Shown one piece after another: positions 1 through 7,321 of a DNA stretch of 8,477 bases. Source of the stretch: Desulfomonile sp. GTDB taxonomy: Bacteria > Desulfobacterota > Desulfomonilia > Desulfomonilales > Desulfomonilaceae. Below the pieces are notes generated by a model. That model worked only from the letters and a program-made list of their open reading frames with translations, had not been told where the DNA came from and searched no databases. Where the stretch lies: the NCBI GenBank assembly GCA_020216785.1, contig JAIWNO010000316.1:1-8477 (forward strand), given 5' to 3'. Both the position numbers and the translations under genes were made by a program. The stretch's first letter is position 1. Every line of letters starts with the position of its first letter.

Positions 1-50
1 CGCCGGGATCTGTGAGGGGGCCGTCGGGTAACCGGCGGTCCTACCTCGAT
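1..50 (+). mobile_element. 3' end of a bacterial group II intron (domain V 3' strand and domain VI), partial
   Basis: The first 15 or so bases contain GGATCTGTGAGGGGG, which resembles the 3' strand of domain V and the linker to domain VI seen after intron-encoded reverse transcriptases. It is followed by a hairpin of about 10 bp: GGCCGTCGG pairs with CCGGCGGTCC around a GTAA tetraloop, with G-U wobbles. The segment ends CTACCTCGAT. An adenine at 43, seven bases before the end, sits where the branch-point A belongs, and the intron would end in AT, fitting the AY rule. The 5' half of domain V, the catalytic core and any reverse transcriptase/maturase lie outside the window. The call rests on pattern memory and on the branch-A/AY geometry; a chance GC-rich hairpin is the alternative. 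Confidence 0.6.
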
Positions 51-354
51 AAAGTTTTGACCGAATCGCAGGTCTTTTGGTGGGTGTTGGGAGGTCCGTG
101 AACGAAGATTCGACGGCCTTGCGTCGCTCGAAGCGAACGGGGCCTCCCGACACCCTGGAGAAATCAATCGGAAATTATTTTGGGCAACTGCTATAGACTT
201 TTTTCCAGCCTCATGGGATACTCGGTCGGCGGCTGTATGAGGAAAACCAAACCATTTCAACCTATTGTGTGAAATGCGCCGACAACTGCCGTCCGAAACA
301 ATGCACAGCTGTTGGTAACGAAGCAATCACCCCAAAGGTATTCAGGAGGCGCAA
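51..354. other. Non-coding stretch between the intron end and the methyltransferase gene
   Basis: No credible gene is seen in these 304 bases. They hold the long inverted repeat at 82-155, described separately. A weaker interrupted repeat has CCTCAT at 209-214 and ATGAGG at 237-242, overlapped by a competing CAGCC/GGCTG pair at 206-210 and 231-235, so two alternative hairpins are possible. A TATAGA at 193-198 resembles a -10 box but has no matching -35 box. The segment ends in the AGGAGG ribosome-binding site (344-349) of the next gene. An open frame beginning at 269 runs into the methyltransferase in another frame and is not believed. Confidence 0.6.
82..155. repeat. Long imperfect inverted repeat with 16-bp stem and structured 42-nt loop
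   Basis: Bases 82-97 pair with 140-155 over 16 consecutive positions: 14 Watson-Crick pairs and two G-U wobbles (88/149 and 95/142). The 42-nt loop has further self-complementarity: CGACG at 111-115 with CGTCG at 122-126, or alternatively TCGCT at 124-128 with AGCGA at 132-136. No T-run follows, so it does not look like a plain intrinsic terminator. It could be a folded RNA, a small palindromic mobile repeat, or a remnant of the site in which the intron sits. Both wobbles preserve pairing in RNA read from the + strand, which slightly favours a transcribed structure. Confidence 0.55.
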
Positions 355-1929
355 ATGCGTGAGGAAGCCGAATGGGTCAACAAACTCTATTTCGGTGACA
401 ATCTGTCCATTATGCGGGAATGCCTCCAGGACGAGAGCGTCGACCTCATCTATCTCGACCCGCCGTTCAATTCGAAAGCCACCTACAATGTCCTCTTTGC
501 CGAGAAGGACGGAACCCAGTCGCGGGCGCAGATCACCGCATTTGAAGACACGTGGCATTGGGGAGAGGAATCCCAAAGCGCCTATGAGCGCCTGATCCGG
601 CGTTCGGACAAGCTTTCGGACCTTATAGAAGCTCTTTACCGGTTTCTTGGCTCCAACGATATGATGGCCTACCTGATTATGATGGCGGAAAGACTCGCGG
701 AACTTCGAGGGCTCCTCAAACCTACGGGGAGCCTCTATCTCCACTGCGATCCGACGGCAAGCCACTACATGAAGCTCATTCTGGATTCGATTTTCGGGCC
801 GAAGTGCTTTCGCAATGAGATCGTCTGGAAGAGAACGCCATTTAGCGGAAGTAGCAAAGCGCGAGCGAAACAGTTGCCCAAGAGTCACGATGTGATTTTT
901 TTCTACTCCAAAGGAAGCCATTGGACTTGGAATGCGCCCACGGTTCCGTACAGCGAGAAATATCTCAGACGATTTAAATGGAGGGACGAAAGAGGCTGCT
1001 ACCGTAAGACGCTTCTGAAGACTTACAGTGAAAGGACTTTGGAACACTTGAAAAAGGAAGATCGACTCATTGAGCCGGAACGGCCCGGAGCACAATATTC
1101 CTATAAACAATATTTGGATGAAAGCAGCGGAGCGCGCCAACTTGACGATATCTGGACCGATATCAACATGATAAACCCTGTTGCGAAAGAACGCCTTGGT
1201 TACCCGACTCAAAAGCCTGAATCCCTGCTCGAGCGGATAATCAGCGCGTCAAGTAATGAAGGAGATGTCGTACTCGACCCCTTCTGCGGCTGCGGCACGA
1301 CCATTGCCGTGGCGGAGCGCCTGAAACGGCGATGGATAGGGATCGATATCACATACCTGGCTATTTCTCTTATGAAGACCCGCCTTTTGGACACGTTCCA
1401 CGAAGACCTATCCCCCTATGAAATCATCGGAGATCCCAAAGACTTGTCCAGTGCACGGGCCCTCGCTGCAGAGAATCGCTTTCAGTTCGAGTGGTGGGCT
1501 GTCGGAAAGGTGGGGGCTTACCCCGCGCAAGACAAGAAGAAGGGACCGGACTCAGGGATTGATGGAATAATCAAATTTTTCGATGACAAGAGCGGCAAGC
1601 CCAAGAGAATCATCGTGCAAGTGAAGAGCGGAAGGGTCCGCGTTAACCATGTTCGAGACTTGATTGGTGTCGTGAAACGAGAAAAGGCGGAAATAGGAGC
1701 ATTCATAACCCTACACCCGCCTACGGACCCCATGAAGGTCGAGGCGGTGAAGGAAGGGTTCTACGCTCCGAAACACTTCCCACAAGAGAAATTCCCTCGC
1801 ATTCAGATCCTCAGCGTTGAGGATATCCTGGCAGGCAAAAGCATTCAATATCCTCGCCTTGCCGAAGCCACATTCAAGAAGGCGCAACGTCGATACAAAG
1901 AGGAATTGGAACAGGACGAATTGTTGTAA
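355..1929 (+). CDS. Fused DNA methyltransferase / Mrr-like restriction endonuclease
   Basis: The 524-aa protein has a methyltransferase domain at about residues 8-350. Catalytic motif IV is DPPF (35-38), and the SAM-binding motif comes later as DPFCGCGTT (308-316) followed by WIGID (327-331). TQKPESLLERII (285-296) fits motif X. Motif IV preceding motif I is the beta-class order, and DPPF favours N6-adenine over N4-cytosine methylation. Residues about 188-280 probably recognise the target sequence. After residue 370 comes a separate domain with GPDSGIDG (397-404) and VQVKSG (421-426), matching the D...(E/Q)xK core of Mrr-type PD-(D/E)xK nucleases, with D403, Q422 and K424 as candidate catalytic residues. 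This suggests one chain that both methylates and cuts DNA, with the nuclease C-terminal. No separate restriction or specificity gene is seen. AGGAGG at 344-349, 5 nt before the ATG, fixes the start. Target sequence and cleavage activity are unknown. Confidence 0.88.
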   Translation: MREEAEWVNKLYFGDNLSIMRECLQDESVDLIYLDPPFNSKATYNVLFAEKDGTQSRAQITAFEDTWHWGEESQSAYERLIRRSDKLSDLIEALYRFLGSNDMMAYLIMMAERLAELRGLLKPTGSLYLHCDPTASHYMKLILDSIFGPKCFRNEIVWKRTPFSGSSKARAKQLPKSHDVIFFYSKGSHWTWNAPTVPYSEKYLRRFKWRDERGCYRKTLLKTYSERTLEHLKKEDRLIEPERPGAQYSYKQYLDESSGARQLDDIWTDINMINPVAKERLGYPTQKPESLLERIISASSNEGDVVLDPFCGCGTTIAVAERLKRRWIGIDITYLAISLMKTRLLDTFHEDLSPYEIIGDPKDLSSARALAAENRFQFEWWAVGKVGAYPAQDKKKGPDSGIDGIIKFFDDKSGKPKRIIVQVKSGRVRVNHVRDLIGVVKREKAEIGAFITLHPPTDPMKVEAVKEGFYAPKHFPQEKFPRIQILSVEDILAGKSIQYPRLAEATFKKAQRRYKEELEQDELL

Positions 1930-1950
1930 CGGGAGGGGCAAGTGCGCCGC

Positions 1951-3153
1951 TCATTTCCCCGCTGCTTCTACGGCCGCGGCGCGGGACGTGTACCGCACCG
2001 GGTATTTCAGCAGCAAGCTCAATAGAAACCCGGCCACCGGCAGTGCCATGATGGTCTTGAGCGCAAACGGGACCCCGAACGCGTCCGCGACGAGCCCCAA
2101 TATCGTGACCCCAAGGCCTCCCGTGCCGATGGCAAAGCCCACCATGAGGCCCGAAGCAATTCCAAGGTTGCCGGGAAGAAGCTGTTGAGCCATCACAATG
2201 GTCACGGTAAAGGTGCAAATGAGCACCATTCCGATCACAGCCAGAGCGATCACCAACTGGACACCTTCGAGAAAGAACATCATGGGCAGCAACAGCGATG
2301 ATAGCAACAGAGAAGCTCTCAGGAAGCGCCGGTGCCCCCACCTATCGGCCAAAGGCGATCCGAGCAGCGTGCCTGCCACTCCGCCAAAGAGAAACACCGA
2401 TACCAGTTGGCCCGCATAGAAAGGGTCTCCTTTGAGATAATCCACGTAATAAAAAGGAATGTAGGCCATGAGCCCCATCTGGGCCCATGACCGCGCCACA
2501 ACTATAGCGATGACCAGAGCCAGCGAGACGTACGGCGTTGTCCCCGATACGTCCGAGGAGGCCGCTCCCTTTGCAGCTCGCGGCTTAGGGGCGCTCAGCA
2601 TACCCCAGAAAACCAGAGACAGTACCGCAAAGCCGATTCCGAGGACGCTGATCGACGGGAGAGCATCAAAACCGAAGTGCGTCACTACTGAGAGCGCAAT
2701 CATCGGTCCCAGCGCGAACCCGAGGTTGCCTCCTACGGAAAATACCGACATGCCCGTGGCGGGTTTGTCTCCGGTAAAGAAGTGAGCGGTCTTGTATCCT
2801 TCCGGATGGTACGAGGCCACGCCGAGCCCGCTGAGTATCACCAGCATCAGCACGAGGTACACGTTTGATGGAAGCGATACGAGCGATAAACCGATGCCCG
2901 CGCAGAGGCACCCCAGCGGGAGGAATATGGGCTTTTCCTTAGCGTCTGAGAGATATCCGAACAGCGGCTGGATGACCGACGAGGTGAAGTTTGCGGCCAT
3001 CATGATCGCTCCGGCCATGGTGTAGGACAATCCCAGCCTCTCTTTGAGCAGAGGCAGGATAGTGGGGAGCGCTCCCTGATATATGTCCGTAATCAAGTGA
3101 CCGAGTGAGAGGAAAAGCAATATCTTGAGATTGAAGCTCCTATCGGTTGACAC
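1951..3153 (-). CDS. MFS transporter, Fsr (fosmidomycin-resistance) family
   Basis: This 400-aa protein is an inner-membrane transporter of the major facilitator superfamily, with about 12 hydrophobic segments and a hydrophilic central loop near residues 187-207. The N-terminal half looks like Fsr: an early GHLITDIYQG (18-27), a TM2 ending in IQPLFGYLSD (61-70), HPEG (116-119) after TM4, and GGNLGFALGP (141-150) in TM5. The motif A equivalent of the second half is GSPLADRWGHRR (265-276). The length matches the family (about 400 aa). Fsr of E. coli exports fosmidomycin; family homologues are often of unknown substrate, so the natural substrate here is not inferable. The start codon is GTG, supported by AAGAGGTG at 3158-3165. 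A TAGAAT-like -10 (3191-3196, minus strand) lies upstream without a good -35. The gene converges on the methyltransferase-nuclease gene with 21 bp between stops. Confidence 0.9.
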   Translation of the reverse strand: MSTDRSFNLKILLFLSLGHLITDIYQGALPTILPLLKERLGLSYTMAGAIMMAANFTSSVIQPLFGYLSDAKEKPIFLPLGCLCAGIGLSLVSLPSNVYLVLMLVILSGLGVASYHPEGYKTAHFFTGDKPATGMSVFSVGGNLGFALGPMIALSVVTHFGFDALPSISVLGIGFAVLSLVFWGMLSAPKPRAAKGAASSDVSGTTPYVSLALVIAIVVARSWAQMGLMAYIPFYYVDYLKGDPFYAGQLVSVFLFGGVAGTLLGSPLADRWGHRRFLRASLLLSSLLLPMMFFLEGVQLVIALAVIGMVLICTFTVTIVMAQQLLPGNLGIASGLMVGFAIGTGGLGVTILGLVADAFGVPFALKTIMALPVAGFLLSLLLKYPVRYTSRAAAVEAAGK

Positions 3154-3193
3154 AAAACACCTCTTGGCCGCGGAATTTTCCGTGGGCCGTATT

Positions 3194-3244
3194 CTAGTGC
3201 AATTGGAACAAATAAGGGCGACCGGCCGGTCGCCCCTACACTAG
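3194..3244. repeat. REP-like GC-rich palindrome, core 3216-3235, with outer short inverted repeat
   Basis: The core GGGCGACCGGCCGGTCGCCC (3216-3235) is a perfect 20-bp palindrome flanked on the right by CTACA. An outer pair CTAGTG (3194-3199) and CACTAG (3239-3244) encloses it. From general knowledge, near-identical forms of the type GTAGGGGCGACC...GGTCGCCCCTAC are dispersed in many copies in various bacterial genomes. The left arm here lacks one G and the flanking GTA, as expected for a degenerate copy. It lies in the gap between two genes, the usual place for such repeats. Confidence 0.6.
3209..3235 (-). terminator. Possible intrinsic terminator of the aminotransferase gene
   Basis: Read on the minus strand, the palindrome begins 28 nt after the aminotransferase stop codon and is followed at once by TTATTTG, a short T-rich tail. 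A self-complementary 20-mer must leave a few bases unpaired to form a hairpin loop, giving a stem of about 8 bp of nearly pure G-C. The tail is short and interrupted by an A, so termination may be inefficient and the repeat may be present for other reasons. Confidence 0.4.
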
Positions 3245-3263
3245 CTCATCCCGCTGCGTAATC

Positions 3264-4133
3264 CTAGTAAGATGCCAGATATTCCCGAAAGGCGGCCATC
3301 ACCTTGCGGGTAATCGGCCCCGGGAGGCCGTTACCAATGACCGCCCGGTCCACACGTGTCAACGGTAGAATCGCGCGGGTCGTTGAAGCGATGAACGCCT
3401 CCGTATAGGACGACAAACGGTCCAGTAGCACCGCCCCCTCGTTGAGTCGGAGGTCGTCGCTCTTCCCGACTAATTCGAGCACGACCCTCCGGGTAATGCT
3501 GTCCAGTATACGCCTATCCAGGGGCGGAGTGACGATGGTTCCGTCACGCTCTATGAAAAAGACCGTGAATGTCGATCCCTCCAGCACAGTGTTTCCGTCC
3601 GCGGGATCCACGTAGAGAATGTCGTACGCGTCCTGTTGAGGGACGACCGTCTGATGCGCGATCGTGGCGCCCACGTAGTTGAGCAGCTTTACATCGGGCC
3701 ACAAGCGTAGGTGCCGATATGTCGCGAGCGCGACGCCGGTCTCGTAGACCTCCGGAGGCGGCTCAATCAACTCCTGAACCGCCACATAAAGGAATGCCCC
3801 GCGTCCGGTGCTCTTCATGGAGTTGTCTTCCAGGCCACCGCTGAAAATAATGTCGATGAGGAGGTCTCGGTCACCGCACACAACACGATTTATCGCCACG
3901 AGCTTTTCCATCAGCTCGCGCAGTTCGTTGCGAGGCATAGGCGGCTGCATATAGATATTTGCAGCTGAATGGTAGAGGCGGTCAAGATGGTCTTCCAGCC
4001 GGAAGACCTTGCCGTTGACAGTGCGGCACGCTGTGAAGACCCGGTATCCCCTGATGGTCCCGCCGACATCGCTTACGAAGGGGAATGCCAGGTCCGCTGT
4101 ATCGACGAAACGGTCTCGCTGGTAGGAGATAAT
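3264..4133 (-). CDS. Aminotransferase class IV (fold-type IV PLP enzyme), apparent ATT start
   Basis: The family includes branched-chain and D-amino-acid transaminases and aminodeoxychorismate lyase; which reaction this one performs cannot be told. Read from the ATT at 4133-4131 the protein has 289 aa, the usual size. HLDRL (49-53) follows GKVFRLED, as in the family N-terminus. The probable PLP lysine is K149 in DVKLLNYV. LEGSTFTVFF (174-183, with E175), TPPL (192-195), ITRRVV, EAFIASTT (235-242) and GNGLPGP (about 257-263) are the standard C-terminal blocks. The first in-frame ATG is at 3950-3948 and would delete 61 residues, including the conserved HLDRL region. No in-frame ATG, GTG or TTG exists between it and the upstream stop at 4205-4203. 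AGGAGG lies 7 nt before the ATT. So the start is ATT, or an ATG altered by mutation or sequence error. A promoter candidate lies upstream. Confidence 0.82.
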   Translation of the reverse strand: MISYQRDRFVDTADLAFPFVSDVGGTIRGYRVFTACRTVNGKVFRLEDHLDRLYHSAANIYMQPPMPRNELRELMEKLVAINRVVCGDRDLLIDIIFSGGLEDNSMKSTGRGAFLYVAVQELIEPPPEVYETGVALATYRHLRLWPDVKLLNYVGATIAHQTVVPQQDAYDILYVDPADGNTVLEGSTFTVFFIERDGTIVTPPLDRRILDSITRRVVLELVGKSDDLRLNEGAVLLDRLSSYTEAFIASTTRAILPLTRVDRAVIGNGLPGPITRKVMAAFREYLASY

Positions 4134-4140
4134 GTGAAGT

Positions 4141-4146
4141 CCTCCT
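4141..4146 (-). promoter_or_regulatory. Ribosome-binding site AGGAGG deciding the ATT start
   Basis: The plus strand reads CCTCCT, so the minus-strand message carries a perfect AGGAGG, 7 nt upstream of ATT (4133-4131). No ATG, GTG or TTG in the aminotransferase frame lies within reach of it. It is the main evidence that translation begins at this rare codon. Confidence 0.65.
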
Positions 4147-4213
4147 CTGTGAGGGGCGTACGCATCAAATGGGGGAGAGCCAATGTGCTTTAAGGGCTGG
4201 TCTCAAACCCGCG

Positions 4214-4241
4214 CCTATAATTCATCGAGCCGCCATGTCAG
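4214..4241 (-). promoter_or_regulatory. Sigma-70-like promoter candidate for the aminotransferase gene
   Basis: On the minus strand CTGACA (4241-4236) is followed after 16 bp by TATAGG (4219-4214). The -35 matches five of six consensus bases and the -10 four of six. Initiation near 4207 would give a leader of about 75 nt before the ATT codon and would separate this gene from secA transcription. This is a match by eye only. Confidence 0.35.
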
Positions 4242-4257
4242 CCGGTCTAACACTTTT

Positions 4258-4324
4258 GAAACAGCAACGCTGCTTCTTATGTATAGGCCGAACAGTCTCT
4301 TCTTCAAAGGACACCAGAGAGACT
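4258..4324. repeat. Two small hairpins downstream of secA
   Basis: GAAACAGC (4258-4265) can pair with GCTGCTTC (4269-4276) over 8 positions with one wobble and a 3-nt loop. AGTCTCT (4294-4300) pairs with AGAGACT (4318-4324) around 17 nt, extendable by CCGA/TCGG with a 3-nt bulge. Either could stop or stabilise the secA transcript at its 3' end, but neither is followed by a T-run on the minus strand. The remaining bases of this 252-bp gap show nothing else recognisable. Confidence 0.3.
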
Positions 4325-4385
4325 CGGCAACCCGATCACTATCCCAGCTTAATGCGTATGCCGGTGTATCTGGGGTCGAGCGCCA

Positions 4386-7019
4386 CTATACGCTTTTCCC
4401 GCAGCACTTCTTGTACTTCTTGCCCGAGCCGCACGGACAAGGGGCGTTCCGACCGACCTTCTCCTGCATGCGGCGTTGAGTCCTGGATCCAGAATCGCCG
4501 TCTCCTCCGTGAGAAAGGACCATTTCCTGTTCTCTTTGTGGAGCCAGCTCATCGAGATCTTCCTGAGCGACGAGCTTCACAAGAAAGAGATTGCGCACGG
4601 TTTCTTCCCTGATGCGCTGGCTCATATCCATGAACAGCTCGTAGCCCTCCCGCTGGTACTCCTTGAGCGGATCCCGCTGGCCGTAGCCGCGCAGGCCGAT
4701 ACCTTCCTTGAGATGATCCATGCTCAGCAGGTGGTCTTTCCATTGATTGTCCACGGCCTGGAGCATGATAAACTTCTCGAGCTGCCGCATCATATCCGGC
4801 GTGAGTGAGCGTTCCTTATCCTCATATCTCTGCCGCGCTGTGGAGATGATGAACTCCGTGATGCCTTCCCGCGTACGCTCTGTAGCAGGAATCGTCTCGA
4901 AATCGAAATGAATGCCGAACTGGCCCCAGAGAGCCTCCGAGAGCCCCGCAAGGTCCCATTCCACATAAGTGGAGCGCGTGTCGGTGTAACGATCGACCAA
5001 ACCGTCCACGACATCCTCGAGCATATCCATGACGGCAGATTTCAGATCGTCGCCATTCAGGATGAATCGACGCTGAGAGTAAATCACCTCTCTTTGTTTG
5101 TTCATTACGTCGTCGTATTCGAGCAAATGTTTGCGGATGTCGAAGTGGTGGCCTTCCACCTTCTTTTGTGCGTTTTCAATCGCACGGGTGGTGTACCGGT
5201 GTTCGATAGGCTCACCGTCCTGCATACCCACGCGCTCCATGATCATCTTGACCCGTTCACCGCCGAAAATGCGCATCAAGTCGTCTTCGAGGCTCAAGTA
5301 AAAGCGGCTTGAGCCAGGATCGCCCTGGCGACCGGAACGGCCTCGCAACTGATTGTCGATGCGTCGGGATTCATGGCGTTCGGTGCCGAGAATGTGCAAG
5401 CCGCCCTCAGCGATGACTTTCGCCTTTTCCTGTTCGCATTGGGCGCGGAATTTCTCGAGAAGTCGGGCATATGCCGCCGAGTCTTCTCCTTTCCTGGCAG
5501 CGGCTCGAGCCATGAAAACGGGGTTCCCCCCAAGAATGATGTCGGTGCCTCGGCCGGCCATGTTCGTGGAGATCGTCACCGCTCCCGCCCGGCCGGCCTG
5601 GGCGATGATCTCGGCCTCCAGTGCGTGGTTCTTGGCGTTGAGCACTTTATGGGGTATTCCGATCTTCTTCAGACGGCTGGAAAGGTACTCGGACTTCTCA
5701 ATAGAAATGGTTCCCACGAGCACCGGCTGTCCACGACGGTGAAGCTCCGCGATTTCCTCGACCACCGCATCGAACTTCTCTCGTTCGGTTTTGTAAATTA
5801 CGTCCGAGTGGTCTGTCCGGATCATAGGGAGGTTGGTGGGGATCACCATCACATCCAGGTTGTAGATTTTTTTGAATTCAGGGGCCTCGGTATCCGCGGT
5901 GCCGGTCATGCCCGCGAGCTTGTCGTACATGCGGAAGTAATTCTGGAACGTGATCGTGGCGAGGGTCTGATTCTCGTTTTCGATGCGGACGCCCTCCTTG
6001 GCTTCCAATGCCTGGTGGAGACCGTCCGAGTAGCGCCGGCCCGGCATGAGCCGTCCGGTGAACTCGTCCACGATAATTACCTGGCCATCCTTGACGATAT
6101 AGTCCACATCCTTCTTGAAAAGCGTATGAGCCTTCAGTGCCTGGTTCACATGGTGGAGCGTCTCCATCTGGGACGGGTCGTAAAGATTTGAAACACCTAG
6201 AGATTTCTCGATCCTTGCAACCCCTTCTTCCGTGAGCACCACGGTGCGGGCCTTTTCATCAATGATGTAGTGCTGGTCCGCTCTCAGACCGGGGATGACA
6301 CGGTTGATCTTGTAATATTTGTCGGTATTTTCGTGAGTAGGACCCGAAATGATAAGCGGCGTTCGAGCTTCGTCAATGAGGATGCTGTCCACTTCATCGA
6401 CAATGGCATAGTGGAGTTCGCGCTGCACCATGTCTTCCAGAGAGAACTTCATGTTATCTCTGAGGTAATCGAACCCGAACTCATTGTTGGTGCCGTAAGT
6501 GATGTCGGACAGATATGCTGCTCGGCGCTCCGTGTCGTCAAGATCGTGAACGATCACTCCCACCGTAAGGCCGAGGAAGTTGTATATCGCTCCCATCCAC
6601 TCCGCGTCACGACGAGCCAGGTAGTCATTCACTGTAACGACGTGCACTCCTTTGCCGCCCAGAGCGTTGAGATACACGGGCAAGGTCGCTGCAAGGGTCT
6701 TGCCTTCGCCTGTTTTCATTTCGGCGATCTTTCCCTCGTGGAGCACGATACCGCCGATGAGCTGTACATCGAAATGCCTCATGCCGAGGGTGCGGACCGA
6801 TGCCTCACGCACTACGGCAAAAGCCTCCGGCAGGATATCGTCTTCGGTTTCGCCATTTGCCAGGCGATCTTTGAATTCGTCCGTCTTGGCGCGCAGTTGC
6901 TCATTGGACAGACGTTGAGTCGCTGGTTCGAGTTCGTTAATAGCCCGGACGATCGGGGCCATTCGCTTGAGTTCACGTTCGTTCTTGCTGCCGAATATCT
7001 TGGCCAGCATTGCCAACAT
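4386..7019 (-). CDS. secA: Protein translocase subunit SecA
   Basis: SecA is the ATPase motor that drives unfolded preproteins through the SecYEG channel. From the chosen start the protein has 877 aa. The Walker A motif MKTGEGKT is at 101-108 and the Walker B/DEAD-like DEVD at 208-211; the preprotein cross-linking region follows at roughly 225-370. VDEFTGR (317-323), MTGTA (371-375), TNMAGRGTD (485-493) and [13 protein letters not shown] (557-569) complete the helicase motifs. The wing and scaffold region includes the VDNQWKDHL segment. The extreme C-terminus is a zinc-binding SEC-C motif, CPC...CC (C861, C863, C872, C873), which binds SecB and lipids in relatives. The frame is open further upstream to 7163, but GGGAGG at 7032-7027 lies 7 nt before the ATG at 7019 and the family begins at MLAKIFG; an ATG at 7010 is the alternative. 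All core motifs are intact. Confidence 0.98.
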   Translation of the reverse strand: MLAMLAKIFGSKNERELKRMAPIVRAINELEPATQRLSNEQLRAKTDEFKDRLANGETEDDILPEAFAVVREASVRTLGMRHFDVQLIGGIVLHEGKIAEMKTGEGKTLAATLPVYLNALGGKGVHVVTVNDYLARRDAEWMGAIYNFLGLTVGVIVHDLDDTERRAAYLSDITYGTNNEFGFDYLRDNMKFSLEDMVQRELHYAIVDEVDSILIDEARTPLIISGPTHENTDKYYKINRVIPGLRADQHYIIDEKARTVVLTEEGVARIEKSLGVSNLYDPSQMETLHHVNQALKAHTLFKKDVDYIVKDGQVIIVDEFTGRLMPGRRYSDGLHQALEAKEGVRIENENQTLATITFQNYFRMYDKLAGMTGTADTEAPEFKKIYNLDVMVIPTNLPMIRTDHSDVIYKTEREKFDAVVEEIAELHRRGQPVLVGTISIEKSEYLSSRLKKIGIPHKVLNAKNHALEAEIIAQAGRAGAVTISTNMAGRGTDIILGGNPVFMARAAARKGEDSAAYARLLEKFRAQCEQEKAKVIAEGGLHILGTERHESRRIDNQLRGRSGRQGDPGSSRFYLSLEDDLMRIFGGERVKMIMERVGMQDGEPIEHRYTTRAIENAQKKVEGHHFDIRKHLLEYDDVMNKQREVIYSQRRFILNGDDLKSAVMDMLEDVVDGLVDRYTDTRSTYVEWDLAGLSEALWGQFGIHFDFETIPATERTREGITEFIISTARQRYEDKERSLTPDMMRQLEKFIMLQAVDNQWKDHLLSMDHLKEGIGLRGYGQRDPLKEYQREGYELFMDMSQRIREETVRNLFLVKLVAQEDLDELAPQREQEMVLSHGGDGDSGSRTQRRMQEKVGRNAPCPCGSGKKYKKCCGKSV

Positions 7020-7120
7020 GTGTGCGCCTCCCATGGCGGTGTCGTGGCAGGGCCGTCGAATGAAGGATTTCCGGATTGCACGCGCCCACTCGTATGATGA
7101 GACACGGCGACTCCTGATTG

Positions 7121-7136
7121 GTTCACCATCGTGAAC
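7121..7136. repeat. Perfect 6-bp inverted repeat in the secA leader
   Basis: GTTCAC (7121-7126) and GTGAAC (7131-7136) are separated by CATC. The element lies in the presumed secA leader, between the candidate promoter and the start codon. It could be a small RNA hairpin or an operator half-site pair, and a 6-bp arm is short enough to be chance. Confidence 0.3.
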
Positions 7137-7153
7137 GTCTCCACGACGGCGAA

Positions 7154-7182
7154 TGTCTATCACAGCGGCCGGTATGAGTCAA
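7154..7182 (-). promoter_or_regulatory. Sigma-70-like promoter candidate for secA
   Basis: On the minus strand TTGACT (7182-7177) and TAGACA (7159-7154) are separated by 17 bp. The -35 is five of six and the -10 only three of six. Initiation near 7147 would leave a leader of about 128 nt, long enough for post-transcriptional control, although no leader peptide is clear. Confidence 0.35.
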
Positions 7183-7261
7183 CGGCACCACGCCGGGAAC
7201 CTCCAATTGGCCTCGAAATCGTCCAACAGATCATGCCAAACATGAGGTTTTGTCTTTAGCC

Positions 7262-7289
7262 TTGCGTTTCTCTTAGTATTTGATATGAT
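7262..7289 (+). promoter_or_regulatory. Sigma-70-like promoter candidate for the lipoprotein gene
   Basis: TTGCGT (7262-7267) and TATGAT (7284-7289) are 16 bp apart. The -10 matches five of six bases, the -35 three of six. Transcription would start near 7296, just after the upstream ATG at 7295, which supports the ATG at 7322 as the real start. Confidence 0.4.
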
Positions 7290-7321
7290 AAGTAATGAAG
7301 AGTCCATTCGGGAGGCTTGCC

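Larger units (their letters stand above)
7020..7321. other. Divergent intergenic region between secA and the lipoprotein gene
   Basis: About 300 bases hold the start signals of both flanking genes: a minus-strand promoter candidate for secA at 7154-7182, a plus-strand one for the lipoprotein at 7262-7289, and the ribosome-binding sites GGGAGG at 7032-7027 (minus) and 7310-7315 (plus). A short perfect inverted repeat lies at 7121-7136. No secM-like leader gene upstream of secA is convincing. Confidence 0.6.

Noticed and set aside
269..595. Open frame starting 86 bases before the methyltransferase, with cysteine-rich beginning
   Set aside because: It overlaps the methyltransferase in another frame and has no good ribosome-binding site; the cysteines are too few and irregular for a zinc protein call.
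262..1212. 316-codon open frame on the minus strand opposite the methyltransferase
   Set aside because: It is fully antisense to a gene with clear motifs, has no recognisable domain, and its sequence reads like a reverse-strand shadow.
3264..3950. Aminotransferase as a 228-aa N-terminally truncated gene
   Set aside because: The upstream 61 codons are open and encode conserved family sequence, so the gene is full length with an unusual start rather than truncated.
4092..4169. ATG at 4169-4167 (minus) as start of a separate leader peptide or frameshifted aminotransferase N-terminus
   Set aside because: That frame ends after about 30 codons and shows no family similarity; the AGGAGG lies inside it and is better explained by the ATT start.
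5373..6191. 272-codon plus-strand open frame inside secA (also 6270-7097, 275 codons)
   Set aside because: Both are antisense to secA, whose protein motifs are intact throughout; long antisense frames are common opposite G+C-rich genes.
7020..7163. N-terminal extension of secA by 48 codons
   Set aside because: The extension does not resemble SecA, and the ATG at 7019 has GGGAGG at ideal spacing and precedes the family's usual N-terminus.
7295..7321. Earlier in-frame ATG of the lipoprotein gene
   Set aside because: It lacks a good ribosome-binding site and coincides with the predicted transcription start, while ATG 7322 has GGGAGG and yields a normal-length signal peptide.
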